Source of the DNA: an uncultured Lachnospiraceae bacterium
GTDB lineage: Bacteria; Bacillota; Clostridia; Lachnospirales; Lachnospiraceae
Length of the DNA stretch: 64,000 nt
Assembly: GCA_903789615.1 (NCBI GenBank)
Contig: CAIFEV010000011.1
Location: forward strand, 17,470 to 81,469
Direction of reading: 5' to 3'
The position numbers and the translations under genes were made by a program. The stretch's first letter is position 1, and the number at the start of each line of letters is the position of its first letter. Shown here in pieces: positions 25,845 to 35,935 of this stretch. The notes under the pieces were generated by a model. The model was not told where the DNA came from. It saw only the letters and a list, made by a program, of their open reading frames with translations, and ran no database searches.

Positions 25845-26860
25845 CTGCCCTCCTGGTCAGACGCCGTCGTCTGGCCTTTAACCAGCTCGACCGGAAGCTT
25901 TATCTGCTCCGCCGGCGGTATTTTCCCCTCAATCAGGGAGAGCAGCATCCGGGCAGCCTCCTCGCTGCTTCGCCCGTAGAACAGATGGGCCGTCGTCAGC
26001 TTCGGGCTGACCACGCGGCTGAGCCTGCTGTGTCCCACACCGCATACTTTCACGTCGCGCGGTATGCTGTATCCCTGTTCCGTGAGCTTCTGCATGGCGC
26101 CGATCGCGATGGAGTCTGTGGCACAGAAAAAACCGTCGATGTCCGGGTGATCCGTCATCAGCTCTCCTGCCGCCGCGTAGCCTCCCTCCGTGGAAAATGT
26201 CACCTCCCGGACATAGTCCGGGTCAAATTTCAGCCCGGCAGCCGAGAGCGCCTCCCGGTACCCCTTCAGCCGGTCTGCTCCCGCAGAGACATCGTCCTGA
26301 CGGACCGCCAGCATGGCCGGCTTCCGGCACCCTGCCTGTATCAGGTCCTCCGTCAGAAGCCTCCCCGCCTCCACGTCATCGTGATATACGCACCAGGTGT
26401 TCTCAAAGTGCTGCCCCACCGTCACGATCGGGATCCTGGTCTTCTTCATCGCGATCCGGTGCATTTTTGTAAGGACAGTCCCCGACAGGATGATGCCGTC
26501 GACCGGATAGGCACCGAAAAGCCCGATGTAGCTCACTTCTTTGACTTCATCATTTTCCGTGCAGGCCAGAAGCATCTGATAGCCCTTTTCGCCAAGCACC
26601 GTCTGGATGCCGTCCACGACACTCGCGATCGTCTCCGAGCGCAGCTTCGGGATGATCACTCCGATGAGCCCGGTTTTTCTGCCGTGGCTGGACACGATCT
26701 GCCGGTCGGCCGTGTATCCGGTCTTCTCGATCGCGCGGCGGATTTTCTCCCGCTTCTCTTCACTCACGTATCCGTTGTTCAGATACCGGGAGACCGATGA
26801 AAGCGATACGCCGGCGGCCTCCGCCACATCCCGGATTCCCGTTTTACCTTTTTGTGTCAC
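25841..26860 (-). CDS. scrR: LacI-family repressor of the sucrose operon
   Basis: 339 residues: an N-terminal LacI helix-turn-helix and hinge (GIRDVAEAAGVSLSSVSRYLNNGYVSEEKRE kind of pattern, about 8-55) and a periplasmic-binding-protein-like effector domain (about 65-330; GLIGVIIPKLRSE, CVYHDDVEAGRLLTEDLI, FFCATDSIAIGAM). It is the first gene of the operon and overlaps the PTS gene by four bases (GTGA), so it is probably autoregulated. The effector is probably sucrose or sucrose-6-phosphate or fructose; I infer this from the neighbours. I could not find a clear operator palindrome. Confidence 0.88.
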   Translation of the reverse strand: MTQKGKTGIRDVAEAAGVSLSSVSRYLNNGYVSEEKREKIRRAIEKTGYTADRQIVSSHGRKTGLIGVIIPKLRSETIASVVDGIQTVLGEKGYQMLLACTENDEVKEVSYIGLFGAYPVDGIILSGTVLTKMHRIAMKKTRIPIVTVGQHFENTWCVYHDDVEAGRLLTEDLIQAGCRKPAMLAVRQDDVSAGADRLKGYREALSAAGLKFDPDYVREVTFSTEGGYAAAGELMTDHPDIDGFFCATDSIAIGAMQKLTEQGYSIPRDVKVCGVGHSRLSRVVSPKLTTAHLFYGRSSEEAARMLLSLIEGKIPPAEQIKLPVELVKGQTTASDQEGR

Positions 26861-26920
26861 CTTGCCGCTCTCCTTTCCAACAGACTGCCTCTTACCCGTC
26901 CGTTTCCGTAAGTCTTTCCC

Positions 26921-27898
26921 TCAGCTCACGATGAAAGGATTCTCTCTGCCTTCCATATAATCCAGAGCTGCCGTTATCGAATTTTCCGCCATGTCCGAAA
27001 CGGCCCGCTCGGTGTAAAAAGCCGTGTGCGGCGTCACAAGCACGTTCGGATAGGACTTCAGGAGTGCCAGCTCCGGGTTCTTAAGCGGCTCTCCCATACG
27101 GTTGAAGTAATACAGCCCGGCTTCGTTCTCGACAACGTCCAGTCCCGCAAAGCCGACCTTGCCCGCGTCAAGCGCGCGGCGCAGCGCATCGGAATCAATG
27201 AGCGACCCTCTCGCGCAGTTGATGAGAACCACACCGTCCTTCATCTGCGCAAACTGCTTCTCTCCGATCATGTGATACGTCTCGTCCATCCCCGGCGCGT
27301 GCAGCGTGATCACGTCGCTCTCCTGCAGGAGCCGGTCCAGGCTGACATACTGCACACCGGCCCTCTCGTCCGGGTACACGTCATACGCCAGAATCCGGCA
27401 GCCGAACCCCGACAGATGCCGGATCACCGTCTTTCCGATCCGGCCGGTCCCGATGACACCCACCGTGCAGTCTTCGATCTCCCGGCCGATGCTCCCTTTG
27501 AGCGTGAAGTCCTGCGCGTCCGCTTTCTTCATGATAAATGGCAGCCGGCGCAGCCCGATGAGCATCATCATGATCGCGTAATCCGCCACCGTCGACGAAG
27601 AGTACGTCACGTGGACGACACCAAGTCCCAGTTTCCTGGCAGCCTCCAGGTCGATATGATCATACCCGATCGTACGGGTCGCGATGCACTTTACACCCGC
27701 GTCTTTAAAGGCTTTCAGCAGTTCCTCCGTCATCGGCGTCGTGATGATATCCGCAACGTCATATCCTTCTGCCATTTTAACATTTTCCAGGCAGGGTGTC
27801 TGCTCTGTTGAAGAAAATTCCACATTATATCTGGCGCAGAGTTTCTCAAAAAGTGGTGCCTCATCATACGGTCTCATGCTGTACACGAAAAGCTTCAT
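26921..27898 (-). CDS. D-lactate dehydrogenase (D-2-hydroxyacid dehydrogenase family)
   Basis: 325 residues from the ATG at 27896-27898, preceded by GAGGAGG. It reduces pyruvate to D-lactate with NADH. The NAD-binding motif is GVIGTGRIGKTVIRHLSGFG. The catalytic triad is visible: Arg in INCARGSLID, Glu in VVENEAGLYY, His in VTPHTAFYT. SSTVADYAIMMML is also typical of the D-LDH/VanH branch. It lies 13 bases after the ABC ATPase gene and is probably co-transcribed with the transporter, an unusual pairing. Other D-2-hydroxyacids are possible substrates. Confidence 0.9.
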   Translation of the reverse strand: MKLFVYSMRPYDEAPLFEKLCARYNVEFSSTEQTPCLENVKMAEGYDVADIITTPMTEELLKAFKDAGVKCIATRTIGYDHIDLEAARKLGLGVVHVTYSSSTVADYAIMMMLIGLRRLPFIMKKADAQDFTLKGSIGREIEDCTVGVIGTGRIGKTVIRHLSGFGCRILAYDVYPDERAGVQYVSLDRLLQESDVITLHAPGMDETYHMIGEKQFAQMKDGVVLINCARGSLIDSDALRRALDAGKVGFAGLDVVENEAGLYYFNRMGEPLKNPELALLKSYPNVLVTPHTAFYTERAVSDMAENSITAALDYMEGRENPFIVS

Positions 27899-27911
27899 AC
27901 TGCAGTCCTCC

Positions 27912-28670
27912 TCAGGATAGCTTCCGCAGAAATTCCTGCGTGCGCGCGTTGCCCGGATGGTCGATGACATCCTCCGGCTTTCCCTCTTCGACGATGACGC
28001 CGCCGTCCATGAAGATGACGCGGTCGGCCACGCGGCGGGCGAAGTCGATCTCGTGCGTGACGACGACCATGGTCATGTGCTCCGCGGCAAGCTGGCGCAT
28101 GACGCGCAGGATGCCGGCCGTGATCTCCGGGTCAAGCGCGGAGGTCGGCTCGTCAAAGAACAGCATTTTCGGATTCATGCACAGCGCCCGCGCGATCGCC
28201 ACGCGCTGTTTCTGGCCGCCGGAGAGCTGCCCCGGATACGCACCGCCGCGGTCCGAAAGTCCCACCTTTGCCAGAAGGGACAGTGCCTGCTTTTTCACTT
28301 CCTCCGGGTCCCGCTTCTGAACGTGCACCGGCGCGTCGCAGAGATTCTGCATCACCGTGAAGTGCGGGAAGAGATTGAAATCCTGAAACACAAGGCCGAA
28401 ATTACTCTTGAGTTTCCTAAGCTCCGCCTCCGGTTTATAGACGCAGGGCCGGCCGGGGGCACTGTCCATGGCAGAGACACCGTTGTACGAAAGGTCCCCG
28501 TAGTCCATGGTCTCCAGCAGGGTGGCGCAGCGCAGAAGTGTGGACTTGCCGGAGCCGGACGGACCGATGATGACGACGACTTCTCCCTGATTGACAGCAA
28601 GCGAGATATCCGAGAGCACTTCTTTTCCGTCAAAACTTTTTTTCAGATGACTGATCGATAATACGGGCAT
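27912..28670 (-). CDS. Amino-acid ABC transporter ATP-binding protein (GlnQ type)
   Basis: 252 residues. Walker A is GPSGSGKST at about 36, the signature is [15 protein letters not shown], Walker B is [14 protein letters not shown], and the switch His is [10 protein letters not shown]. The polar amino acid family is recognisable from the Q-loop and surrounding sequence ([20 protein letters not shown]). It pairs with the fused receptor/permease gene just upstream; together they make a complete importer. Confidence 0.94.
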   Translation of the reverse strand: MPVLSISHLKKSFDGKEVLSDISLAVNQGEVVVIIGPSGSGKSTLLRCATLLETMDYGDLSYNGVSAMDSAPGRPCVYKPEAELRKLKSNFGLVFQDFNLFPHFTVMQNLCDAPVHVQKRDPEEVKKQALSLLAKVGLSDRGGAYPGQLSGGQKQRVAIARALCMNPKMLFFDEPTSALDPEITAGILRVMRQLAAEHMTMVVVTHEIDFARRVADRVIFMDGGVIVEEGKPEDVIDHPGNARTQEFLRKLS

Positions 28671-28682
28671 ATCGGCTCTCCT

Positions 28683-30215
28683 TTATTCGAAATAACTGAG
28701 CTTCTTCTCGATGCGGCCCATTGCGAACTCAACGAGGAAGTTGAAGATGTAGTAGAACAGACCGGCCGCAAAGAGCGGCAGGATGTTCGAGCGGGTCGCC
28801 GCAATCTGCTTGGCGAGCGTGAACATCTCGGTGTAGGCCAGCGCAAAGGCCAGGGACGTGTCCTTGACCAGCGTGATGACCTCGTTGGTCACCGGCGGCA
28901 TCACGCGGCGGACCATCTGCGGGAAGATGATGCGGGTAAAGGTCTGGTGCTTCGTGTACCCCAGAACCTGAGCCGCCTCACGCTGTCCCCTAGGCACGCC
29001 CTCAATGCCGGCGCGGAAGATTTCCGCAAAGTAAGCCGCGTAGTTGACCGAGAAGCCGATGATCACTGCCCAGAACCGCCAGGAGTTGGAGAGGCTTATC
29101 CGGAACACGTAGTACGGCCCGAAGAACACGACCAGAAGCTGCAGCATCAGCGGCGTCCCGCGCAGGATCGAGATAAAGAAGCGGGCAATCCAGTGCGGAA
29201 CGGCGTGCCGGGACATGCGCATGAATGTGACAAGAAGCCCCAGCGGCAGGGAGAAGAGGAGCGTCAGGAAAAAGATCATGAGCGTCGCGCCGAAACCCGC
29301 AAGCAGCTGGCGCATGACGTCCAGAAAATCCGCCGCGCCAAATCCGCTGCCGCCGCCTTCCGTCTCCTCGCGCATCACCGCGTCCGCGCCTTCCTGTCCG
29401 AGACACACCGCGTCAGACAGCCCCCATTCATCCGCAATCCTGGCAAATGTCCCGTCCGAGAGCATCTCGTTAAGCGTTGCCTGCACCTTGTCGCGCAGAG
29501 CGGTATTGCCCTTCTTGAATCCGATGCCGTAGTGCTCGCTGGAGACCTGCTCCGGAAGCAGGCGGAACTTGCCGCCGCTGCCTGCGAGCTGATAGTTGGC
29601 AACGCCGATGTCCAGACACACCGCATCCGCCACGCCGGACTCCAGGTTCATGAACGCACTGTTATAGTCGCTGACCTGCTGCAGGGCCGCAAAGGATGCG
29701 GCCAGCGCCTTGTTTTCATCCGTCGCATCCTCCCCGGTAAAGGCCGCCAGAGCGGAAGAATCCTGCTGCACGATGACAGTCTTTCCCTTCAGGTCATCCA
29801 GCGACTGAATCTTAGAATCACGCTTCACCGCCACGACCTGTGAGTTGTCGACGTAGGCGCTCGACCAGGTGTATTCGTTCTCGCGGCCGTCCATCGTGAA
29901 TCCGTTCCAGATGCAGTCAATCGATCCGGAATTCAGTTCCATGTCCTTGGAGTTCCAGTCTATGGGCTGTTTGATGAGCGTCCAGCCGTTGCGGTCCGCC
30001 ACTTCCTGGGCGAGCGACAAATCAAACCCAACGTACTCCCCGTTTTCATCTTTGTAGCCATAGGGCGGGAATTCCGCGTCAAACCCGACGATCAGGGTGT
30101 TGTCGTCATTGCCGGCGCTTCCGGACGCTTCCGTCCGGACCGCCGGCGCCATCACGGCCGCCGCCGCAAAGAGAAGGACAAGCGGAACCGTCCATTTTCC
30201 ATACTTTGCTCTCAT
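28683..30215 (-). CDS. Amino-acid ABC transporter, fused substrate-binding protein and permease
   Basis: 510 residues. A signal peptide or anchor (about 8-28) is followed by a polar amino acid-binding domain (about 38-270; LIVGFDAEFPPYGYKDENG, GFDLSLAQEVADR) and then an inner-membrane permease domain (about 295-500) with the EAA-type loop (GVPRGQREAAQVLGYTKHQT). This is the single-chain layout seen in lactococcal GlnP. The binding site keeps the amino-acid-clamping residues of the glutamine/cystine/arginine group, but specificity cannot be read. It is first in the unit with the ATPase and D-lactate dehydrogenase. Confidence 0.93.
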   Translation of the reverse strand: MRAKYGKWTVPLVLLFAAAAVMAPAVRTEASGSAGNDDNTLIVGFDAEFPPYGYKDENGEYVGFDLSLAQEVADRNGWTLIKQPIDWNSKDMELNSGSIDCIWNGFTMDGRENEYTWSSAYVDNSQVVAVKRDSKIQSLDDLKGKTVIVQQDSSALAAFTGEDATDENKALAASFAALQQVSDYNSAFMNLESGVADAVCLDIGVANYQLAGSGGKFRLLPEQVSSEHYGIGFKKGNTALRDKVQATLNEMLSDGTFARIADEWGLSDAVCLGQEGADAVMREETEGGGSGFGAADFLDVMRQLLAGFGATLMIFFLTLLFSLPLGLLVTFMRMSRHAVPHWIARFFISILRGTPLMLQLLVVFFGPYYVFRISLSNSWRFWAVIIGFSVNYAAYFAEIFRAGIEGVPRGQREAAQVLGYTKHQTFTRIIFPQMVRRVMPPVTNEVITLVKDTSLAFALAYTEMFTLAKQIAATRSNILPLFAAGLFYYIFNFLVEFAMGRIEKKLSYFE

Positions 30216-30356
30216 ACTTCCTCATTTCAGCCCGGAAGATGCCCGGGCGCACGTAAATCGGCCGAAGCGGCACCCTCCCGCAGCTTCTGACCGGCAGCCA
30301 ATATTTTATCATATCAGTGTGCTAAATTCCACGAGAAGAAGGCGGCGGAAAGGCGC

Positions 30357-30400
30357 AAAAAAAGCCGCCGGAACCGGGCAGCAGGGCCGCAGATTCCGGT
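30357..30400 (-). terminator. Probable terminator after ilvE
   Basis: On the minus strand a CCGGAA/TTCCGG stem with a 20-base loop is followed by CGGC and seven T. The stem is short and the loop long, so this is less certain than the T-run suggests; an alternative GGCGGC/GCCGCC pairing also exists here. Confidence 0.5.
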
Positions 30401-30448
30401 GACTTTCAGTTTCAGGACACTTGCGCCAGGCTTAAAGGCCCGCGCGCA

Positions 30449-31480
30449 TCACTTTACTTCGTAGATCCAGCCTTCCGGCGCCTCAATCTCGCCTTCCTGG
30501 ATGCCCAGAAGCGTGCTTCTGAGTTTGCTCATGACCGGTCCCATCTCTTCCATGCCATTTGCGAAGGTGTACTCTTTTCCGTGGTCGCTTATCTGGCCGA
30601 TCGGGGAGATGACCGCCGCAGTTCCGCACAGGCCGCACTCCTTGAACTCGCCGTCGTACACTTCGGAGAGCTTTACTTTTCTCTCGTCGACCTTCATGCC
30701 GAGGTAATGCTCTGCCACATACTCGAGGCTTCTTCTGGTCACAGACGGAAGGATGCTGTCCGACTTCGGAACGACGAGGTCGCCGTTCTGATTTACAAAG
30801 AGGATATTTGCGCCGCCCGTCTCTTCGATGTATGTGCGGCTGGCCGGGTCAAGATAGATGTTCTCGGCAAAGCCCTCCTGATGGGCCGTCACGATCGCGT
30901 GAAGGCTCATGGCGTAGTTCAGGCCTGCCTTGATGTTGCCGGTGCCGTGCGGCGCCGCGCGGTCAAAGTCCGAGATCTTCACGCGGATCGGCTTTGCGCC
31001 GCCCTTGAAGTACGGGCCCACCGGCGTCGCGAAGATTCGGAACTGATACTCGTCGGCCGGCTTTACGCCGATGACCGGGCTGATGCCGAAGATATACGGG
31101 CGCAGATACAGCGTCGCGCCGGTGCCGTACGGCGGAACCCACGCTTCGTTGGCTTTGATAACCTCAAGAACCGCCTCAACGAATCTGTCCTTCGGGAACG
31201 GCGGAATCTCAAGCCGCTTCGCGGAGTTGTACAGTCTCTCGGCGTTCAGGTCCGGCCGGAATGTCACGGTGCGGCCGTCCTTCGTCGTGTACGCCTTCAG
31301 GCCCTCAAATACAGACTGGGAATACTGAAGCACGCCTGCGTCCTCGCTCATGGTGATCATCGCGTCACCGGTGAGGCCGCCCTCATCCCATGCGCCGTCC
31401 TTGTAATTGGCCACATACCGCTTGTCGGTCTTCATGTAGCTGAAACTCAGATTCGCCCAATCCAGATTCTTCTTTTCCAT
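30449..31480 (-). CDS. ilvE: Branched-chain amino acid aminotransferase IlvE
   Basis: 343 residues, fold-type IV, the long form found in many bacteria (BCAT II-like). It interconverts leucine, isoleucine and valine with their 2-oxo acids. The PLP Lys is in TGNIKAGLNYA. Other marks are YSQSVFEGLKAY near the start, YLRPYIFG, YIEETGGANILFV and ECGLCGTAAVISPIG. It is a single-gene unit with its own consensus promoter and a leader of about 85 bases, too short for a T-box. Confidence 0.96.
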   Translation of the reverse strand: MEKKNLDWANLSFSYMKTDKRYVANYKDGAWDEGGLTGDAMITMSEDAGVLQYSQSVFEGLKAYTTKDGRTVTFRPDLNAERLYNSAKRLEIPPFPKDRFVEAVLEVIKANEAWVPPYGTGATLYLRPYIFGISPVIGVKPADEYQFRIFATPVGPYFKGGAKPIRVKISDFDRAAPHGTGNIKAGLNYAMSLHAIVTAHQEGFAENIYLDPASRTYIEETGGANILFVNQNGDLVVPKSDSILPSVTRRSLEYVAEHYLGMKVDERKVKLSEVYDGEFKECGLCGTAAVISPIGQISDHGKEYTFANGMEEMGPVMSKLRSTLLGIQEGEIEAPEGWIYEVK

Positions 31481-31571
31481 CTGTCAAGCTTCCTTTCCTG
31501 CGTGTTTCCGGCGGCGGACACTGGCCGGTTTTTGCTGTGTATCCGGTGTTTCCGACTGTCGATTTGGGTAA

Positions 31572-31600
31572 ATTATAATCTCGGCCGTTTCATTCGTCAA
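31572..31600 (-). promoter_or_regulatory. Predicted promoter of ilvE
   Basis: TTGACG (minus strand, 31595-31600), 17 bases and a perfect TATAAT (31572-31577), about 92 bases ahead of the ilvE start. Confidence 0.85.
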
Positions 31601-31646
31601 CGCTTTCCGGAAAAGACAGAGGTCCCGTCAGTTCCCGGATATCCTG

Positions 31647-34600
31647 TCAGGAAAGCATCGGGGTAAGCCTGTCGAGCATCGAGATGATGCCATTCAGATA
31701 CTCCTGGACATTTGCCGCGCGGTTCTCTGCGACTCTCCAGACGAAGATCCCGCCGTCCTTTCCCGGCGCGAAGAGCATCGCACCGCCGAATTCCCCCGCC
31801 GCCTTCTGTGCCTTCTTCGTATCCGGTGTTGTCTGCGGCGTGAAAGAAAGCTGCGTGATCCAGTAACGGCCGTCCCGCTTTCCTTTCACCTCGCAGGCTC
31901 CGATGGCATGCGCCTTCGCTTTGATGAGCGCCGAGAGCAGCAGCTGATGTGCCGGCGCCGGTACCGCCCCGTAGCGGTCCGTGAGCTCGTCTTCCAGGGC
32001 GGAGAGTTCCTCCAGTCCGGAGAGCCTCGCGATCCGCTTGTACATCGTGAGCTTCTCCGCCTCGGTGCGGATGTAATTCTCCGGCATGTACGCATCAACC
32101 GGAAGCGTCAGCCTTGTCTCAAACTCATACGGGATCTTCTCGCCCTTGAGCTTCGCGACGGCTGTGTTGAGCATCTTGCAGTACAGGTCGTATCCGATGG
32201 CCTCCGTCATGCCGTGCTGCATCGTCCCCAGCACGTCGCCGGCACCCCGGATCTCAAGGTCCTTCATCGCCAGGCGGTATCCGCTGCCCAGGTCCGAGAA
32301 CTCGCGCATGGCGTTCAGGCGCTTCTCCGCCTGATCGGACACCTGCTTTTCCCGGCTGTAGAACAAAAACGCGTACGATGTCCGGCTGGTCCGGCCCACG
32401 CGCCCCCTAAGCTGGTACAGCTGGGACAGCCCCAGCTTCGTGGCGTCGTCGATGATGATCGTGTTGCAGTTTCCGATGTCCACTCCCGACTCTATGATGG
32501 TCGTGGACACAAGCACGTCGATCTCACCGTTGACGAAGTCCTCCATGATCTTCTCCAGCTGCCGCTTGTCCATCTGCCCGTGGGCATAGACCACACTGGC
32601 CTCCGGCACCAGCGCGCGCACCTGTTCGGTGACCTCAAGGATATTGCTGACCCGGTTGTGCACAAAGTATACCTGCCCACCGCACCCCAGTTCCCGCCGG
32701 ATGGCATCCCGGATCATGTCCGGGTCCAGAGCCGTGACAAATGTCTGAATCGGCAGCCGGTCCACCGGTGGCTCCTCGAGCACGCTCATGTCGCGGATTC
32801 CCGCCAGGCTCATGTGAAGTGAGCGCGGTATGGGCGTTGCGGAGAGAGACAGCACGTCGACGCTCTCGCGCAGGTTCTTGATCTTCTCCTTCTGACGCAC
32901 GCCGAAGCGCTGTTCCTCATCGATGATAAGCAGTCCCAGATCCCTAAACGACACATCTTTTGAGAGAAGGCGGTGCGTCCCCAGACAGATGTCCACCGTC
33001 CCGTCTGCGAGCGCCCGGATTGTCTCCTTGTTCTGGGCCGGCGTGCGGAAACTCGAGAGCTGCGCAATCCGAACCGGAAAGTGCTCCATCCTCTGCAGAA
33101 ATGTGTTGTAGTGCTGGTCGCACAGAATTGTGGTCGGTGCGAGCATGGCCACCTGTTTCCCATCCTGCACGGCCTTGAACGCCGCCCGCAGTGCTACTTC
33201 TGTCTTGCCAAATCCCACGTCGCCGCAGATGAGCCGGTCCATGATCCGCGGGCTCTCCATGTCCGCCTTCACATCCGCGATGGCCTTCAGCTGGTCGCCC
33301 GTCTCCTCGTAGGGGAACATCTCCTCAAATTCCCGCTGCCACTCCGTGTCCGGCCCGAAGGCAAAGCCCTTCTTCGTGAGGCGGGCCGCATACAGCCGCA
33401 CCAGGTCGTCTGCAACGGCCTCCGCCGACATCTTCGCCCGGGACTTTACGCGCTTCCATTCCGAGGTGCCCAGGTCCGTGACCTTCGGCTTTCTTGCGGT
33501 GTCTGCCGTCTGATATTTCTGCAGGCGGTCCAGCTGCGTCGCCGGGACCTGCACCGCCGCGCCTTTGGCGTACTCGATCCGGACATAGTCCTTCTCCACG
33601 CCGCCAAGGCTGATGTGCACGATCCCGCGGTAGATACCGATGCCGTAGTCCTCGTGAACCACGTAATCTCCGACCGCAAGATCCTGATAGGAAGTCAGCG
33701 CATCCCCGTTCTTCTCGTGTGCCGCCTTGCGGCGCTTCTCCTTCTTCCGTGTGAAAATATCGCTCTCGGCGATGACGAGAAACCGGAGCATCGGATACTC
33801 ATACCCGCCGCTGATGTTCCCGTAGGTGACGAGAATATGTCCCGGCAGGACCTCTGCCTCCGTCCCGCCGGATACGGCCGGCAGCCCTGCCTCTGTCAGA
33901 TCATCCGCAAGCCGCCCCGCCCGGCTCCGGCTGGCGCACACGACGATGCAGGTGTAGCGGCGCTTCACATATCCTTCCAGGTCTTTCCTCAGTTCCTCGA
34001 AAGAGTTTCCGTAATTGTTCACGCTTCTGGCATCCGCGCGCACATACGAGGTGATCTTAAATCCATCCGGCTGGGAGTCAAATGTCGCCGTGATAAGGCA
34101 CCGGTACCCGGCAAGCTCGCGGCTGATTGCGTCAAAGGGGCGCAGCAGTCCCGTCTGGCCGGCGAGCATTGTCCCGGAGAGCAGTCTGGTCTTCGCGCTC
34201 TCTTCAAATTCGCGGTACACTCCGTCCATGGTTTCCTTCAGGCGGGCCGCGTCATCCAGCGCGACAAGCGTCCTGTCCGGATCAAAGAAGCGCAGCAGCG
34301 ACACGGCTCCTTCGCAAAACATGGGGAAGAACCGGCCGTAGTTTCCGGTGCGCTCCATTTCATCAACCAGATGCCGGAGGTGATTGATCCGCTCCAGATC
34401 CGAATCGTCCAGGCTTTTCTTTCCTGCAGATATCTTCTTTTCCGCCTGTGCGGCCGCCTGTTTTACGGCTGCCGTGCCGGCCGCGATCTCGTCCTCGTCA
34501 AGCAGGCACTCTCTTGCCGGGAACAGCCGGATTTCCGTCAGCATCTCGATGGATCGCTGGCTCTGCACGTCGAAGAAGCGCATCGAATCGACTTCATCGT

Positions 34601-35210
34601 CAAAGAATTCGATGCGCACCGGCGTATCCTCTGTGAACGGAAATACGTCGATAATATCGCCGCGGACGGCCATCTCGCCCGGCGCCTCAACCATAGCGGT
34701 GCGCTCATAGCCACTTGCCGAAAGCTGTTCCTGAAGACGCGCCGGATCGAGCACCTGTCCCTTTTTCACGGTGATCGTTCTGCCCGCAAACGTCTCCGGA
34801 GACGGGAGAAGGTCGGCGAGCGCGTCGATTGTCGTGACGACGGTCAGCGGGCGCGGATCCCTGCGCCGTCCGGCAAAGCTGTCCAGGATCTGCGCGATGC
34901 AGGCGATCCGCTCTCCTTCCGTCTGTTTTCCGTGGGTATCCGCCGCGTAGAACAGAATGTCGCGCGCCGGATAGTATACAGCCTCCGAGCCGTAGATACG
35001 GCACTCCTGTGCGAAACGGCGGGCTTTCACTTCTCCGGTCGTGACAAAAAGCCGCACCGGAAAATCTCCGGCCGCGGCATGGACAAATTCACATTTCTGC
35101 GTGTCAATACACCCGGAGGCGAGCGCCTGACAGGGCCCCTTCCGGTAGATTTCCCGCAGATCCTTGAGACCTGTCATTTCACTGACAGGTGTCAGAAACG
35201 CATTCCTCAC
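31647..35210 (-). CDS. mfd: Transcription-repair coupling factor Mfd
   Basis: 1187 residues from the GTG at 35208-35210, which has AGGAAGGA three bases ahead and gives the usual start ([13 protein letters not shown]); a longer frame would overlap pth. Mfd removes stalled RNA polymerase and recruits UvrA. In order: UvrB-like domains, the RNA-polymerase-interacting domain ([18 protein letters not shown]), the RecG-like helicase with Walker A ([14 protein letters not shown]), the DEEQ box (IIDEEQRFG), helicase motifs to QLRGRVGR, the TRG motif region and the C-terminal TRCF domain. It follows pth closely, as in Bacillus. Confidence 0.97.
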   Translation of the reverse strand: MRNAFLTPVSEMTGLKDLREIYRKGPCQALASGCIDTQKCEFVHAAAGDFPVRLFVTTGEVKARRFAQECRIYGSEAVYYPARDILFYAADTHGKQTEGERIACIAQILDSFAGRRRDPRPLTVVTTIDALADLLPSPETFAGRTITVKKGQVLDPARLQEQLSASGYERTAMVEAPGEMAVRGDIIDVFPFTEDTPVRIEFFDDEVDSMRFFDVQSQRSIEMLTEIRLFPARECLLDEDEIAAGTAAVKQAAAQAEKKISAGKKSLDDSDLERINHLRHLVDEMERTGNYGRFFPMFCEGAVSLLRFFDPDRTLVALDDAARLKETMDGVYREFEESAKTRLLSGTMLAGQTGLLRPFDAISRELAGYRCLITATFDSQPDGFKITSYVRADARSVNNYGNSFEELRKDLEGYVKRRYTCIVVCASRSRAGRLADDLTEAGLPAVSGGTEAEVLPGHILVTYGNISGGYEYPMLRFLVIAESDIFTRKKEKRRKAAHEKNGDALTSYQDLAVGDYVVHEDYGIGIYRGIVHISLGGVEKDYVRIEYAKGAAVQVPATQLDRLQKYQTADTARKPKVTDLGTSEWKRVKSRAKMSAEAVADDLVRLYAARLTKKGFAFGPDTEWQREFEEMFPYEETGDQLKAIADVKADMESPRIMDRLICGDVGFGKTEVALRAAFKAVQDGKQVAMLAPTTILCDQHYNTFLQRMEHFPVRIAQLSSFRTPAQNKETIRALADGTVDICLGTHRLLSKDVSFRDLGLLIIDEEQRFGVRQKEKIKNLRESVDVLSLSATPIPRSLHMSLAGIRDMSVLEEPPVDRLPIQTFVTALDPDMIRDAIRRELGCGGQVYFVHNRVSNILEVTEQVRALVPEASVVYAHGQMDKRQLEKIMEDFVNGEIDVLVSTTIIESGVDIGNCNTIIIDDATKLGLSQLYQLRGRVGRTSRTSYAFLFYSREKQVSDQAEKRLNAMREFSDLGSGYRLAMKDLEIRGAGDVLGTMQHGMTEAIGYDLYCKMLNTAVAKLKGEKIPYEFETRLTLPVDAYMPENYIRTEAEKLTMYKRIARLSGLEELSALEDELTDRYGAVPAPAHQLLLSALIKAKAHAIGACEVKGKRDGRYWITQLSFTPQTTPDTKKAQKAAGEFGGAMLFAPGKDGGIFVWRVAENRAANVQEYLNGIISMLDRLTPMLS

Positions 35211-35256
35211 AATTCCTTCCTCATCTTCCGGGGCTTTTTGCCCCACGGCCCCGCGG

Positions 35257-35817
35257 TTACGCATTGTAGCGGTTCATGACGCTTTCCGTGTCCGTGTCAA
35301 GAAGCTCTGCGGCGGCTTTCGCGGCACGGCTTCTTCCTTCCTTCATCTTCTCCTCGTCTTCCGGGCTGAAGTGCGACAGCACCCAGTCGGCCAGGTCCCA
35401 GCCCGCGGGCTTTGCGCCGACGCCGACCCGCACGCGCCGGAATTCCTGGCTGCCGAGTCTTGCGATAATACTCTTCATGCCGTTGTGGCCTCCGGCGCTG
35501 CCGGAAGGTCTGACCCGGACTTTGCCCGGCATCAGGTCGATGTCGTCATAGACCACAATCAGATCCGAAGGCTGCAGTTTGTAGTAGGCAAGAAGCGGCT
35601 GAATGCAGTCGCCGGACAGGTTCATGTATGTCAGAGGCTTCACGAGGATAACCTTCTGTCCTCCGATAACACCCTTTCCGCTCAGGCCTTTAAACTTTGA
35701 ACGTTCCCAGCCGATCCCGTATTCTTCCGCCAGCAGATCAACCACCGCAAATCCGGTGTTGTGCCGTGTACCGTCAAACCGCTTCTCCGGATTGCCCAGT
35801 CCTGCTATAACCTGCAT
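35257..35817 (-). CDS. pth: Peptidyl-tRNA hydrolase
   Basis: 186 residues from the ATG at 35815-35817, with AGAGGA eight bases ahead. It recycles peptidyl-tRNA released from ribosomes. Typical motifs: VIAGLGNPEKRFDGTRHNTG with the catalytic His, LVKPLTYMNLSG, VVYDDIDLMPGKVRVR with the key Asp, and GGHNGMKSI. It lies 46 bases upstream of mfd, and the pth-mfd order is conserved in Firmicutes. Confidence 0.97.
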   Translation of the reverse strand: MQVIAGLGNPEKRFDGTRHNTGFAVVDLLAEEYGIGWERSKFKGLSGKGVIGGQKVILVKPLTYMNLSGDCIQPLLAYYKLQPSDLIVVYDDIDLMPGKVRVRPSGSAGGHNGMKSIIARLGSQEFRRVRVGVGAKPAGWDLADWVLSHFSPEDEEKMKEGRSRAAKAAAELLDTDTESVMNRYNA

Positions 35818-35845
35818 CTTCCGTCCTCTTTCTTCATCTTCACAC

Positions 35846-35880
35846 AAAAAGCGCCCTCCCGGCAGCCCGGGAGGTACGCC
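35846..35880 (-). terminator. Intrinsic terminator after glgD
   Basis: On the minus strand a GC-rich stem (CCTCCCGG with CCGGGAGG, extended by flanking pairs) is followed by GCGC and five T. It lies between glgD and pth. Confidence 0.8.
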
Positions 35881-35935
35881 CTAAAACATTTGTCCTGCTT
35901 TCGTGCCGGCCGGCTGCATTCGTGCCTGCCGCACG

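Noticed and set aside
24087..25979. Long plus-strand open frame of 630 codons
   Set aside because: Antisense to the PTS gene; its translation is rich in Arg, His and Asp without any domain.
31481..31646. T-box or leucine-type leader before ilvE
   Set aside because: The promoter leaves a leader of only about 85 bases with no T-box sequence or terminator stem.
32973..35279. Long plus-strand open frame of 768 codons
   Set aside because: Antisense to mfd, which is fully recognisable; no ribosome binding site or motif.
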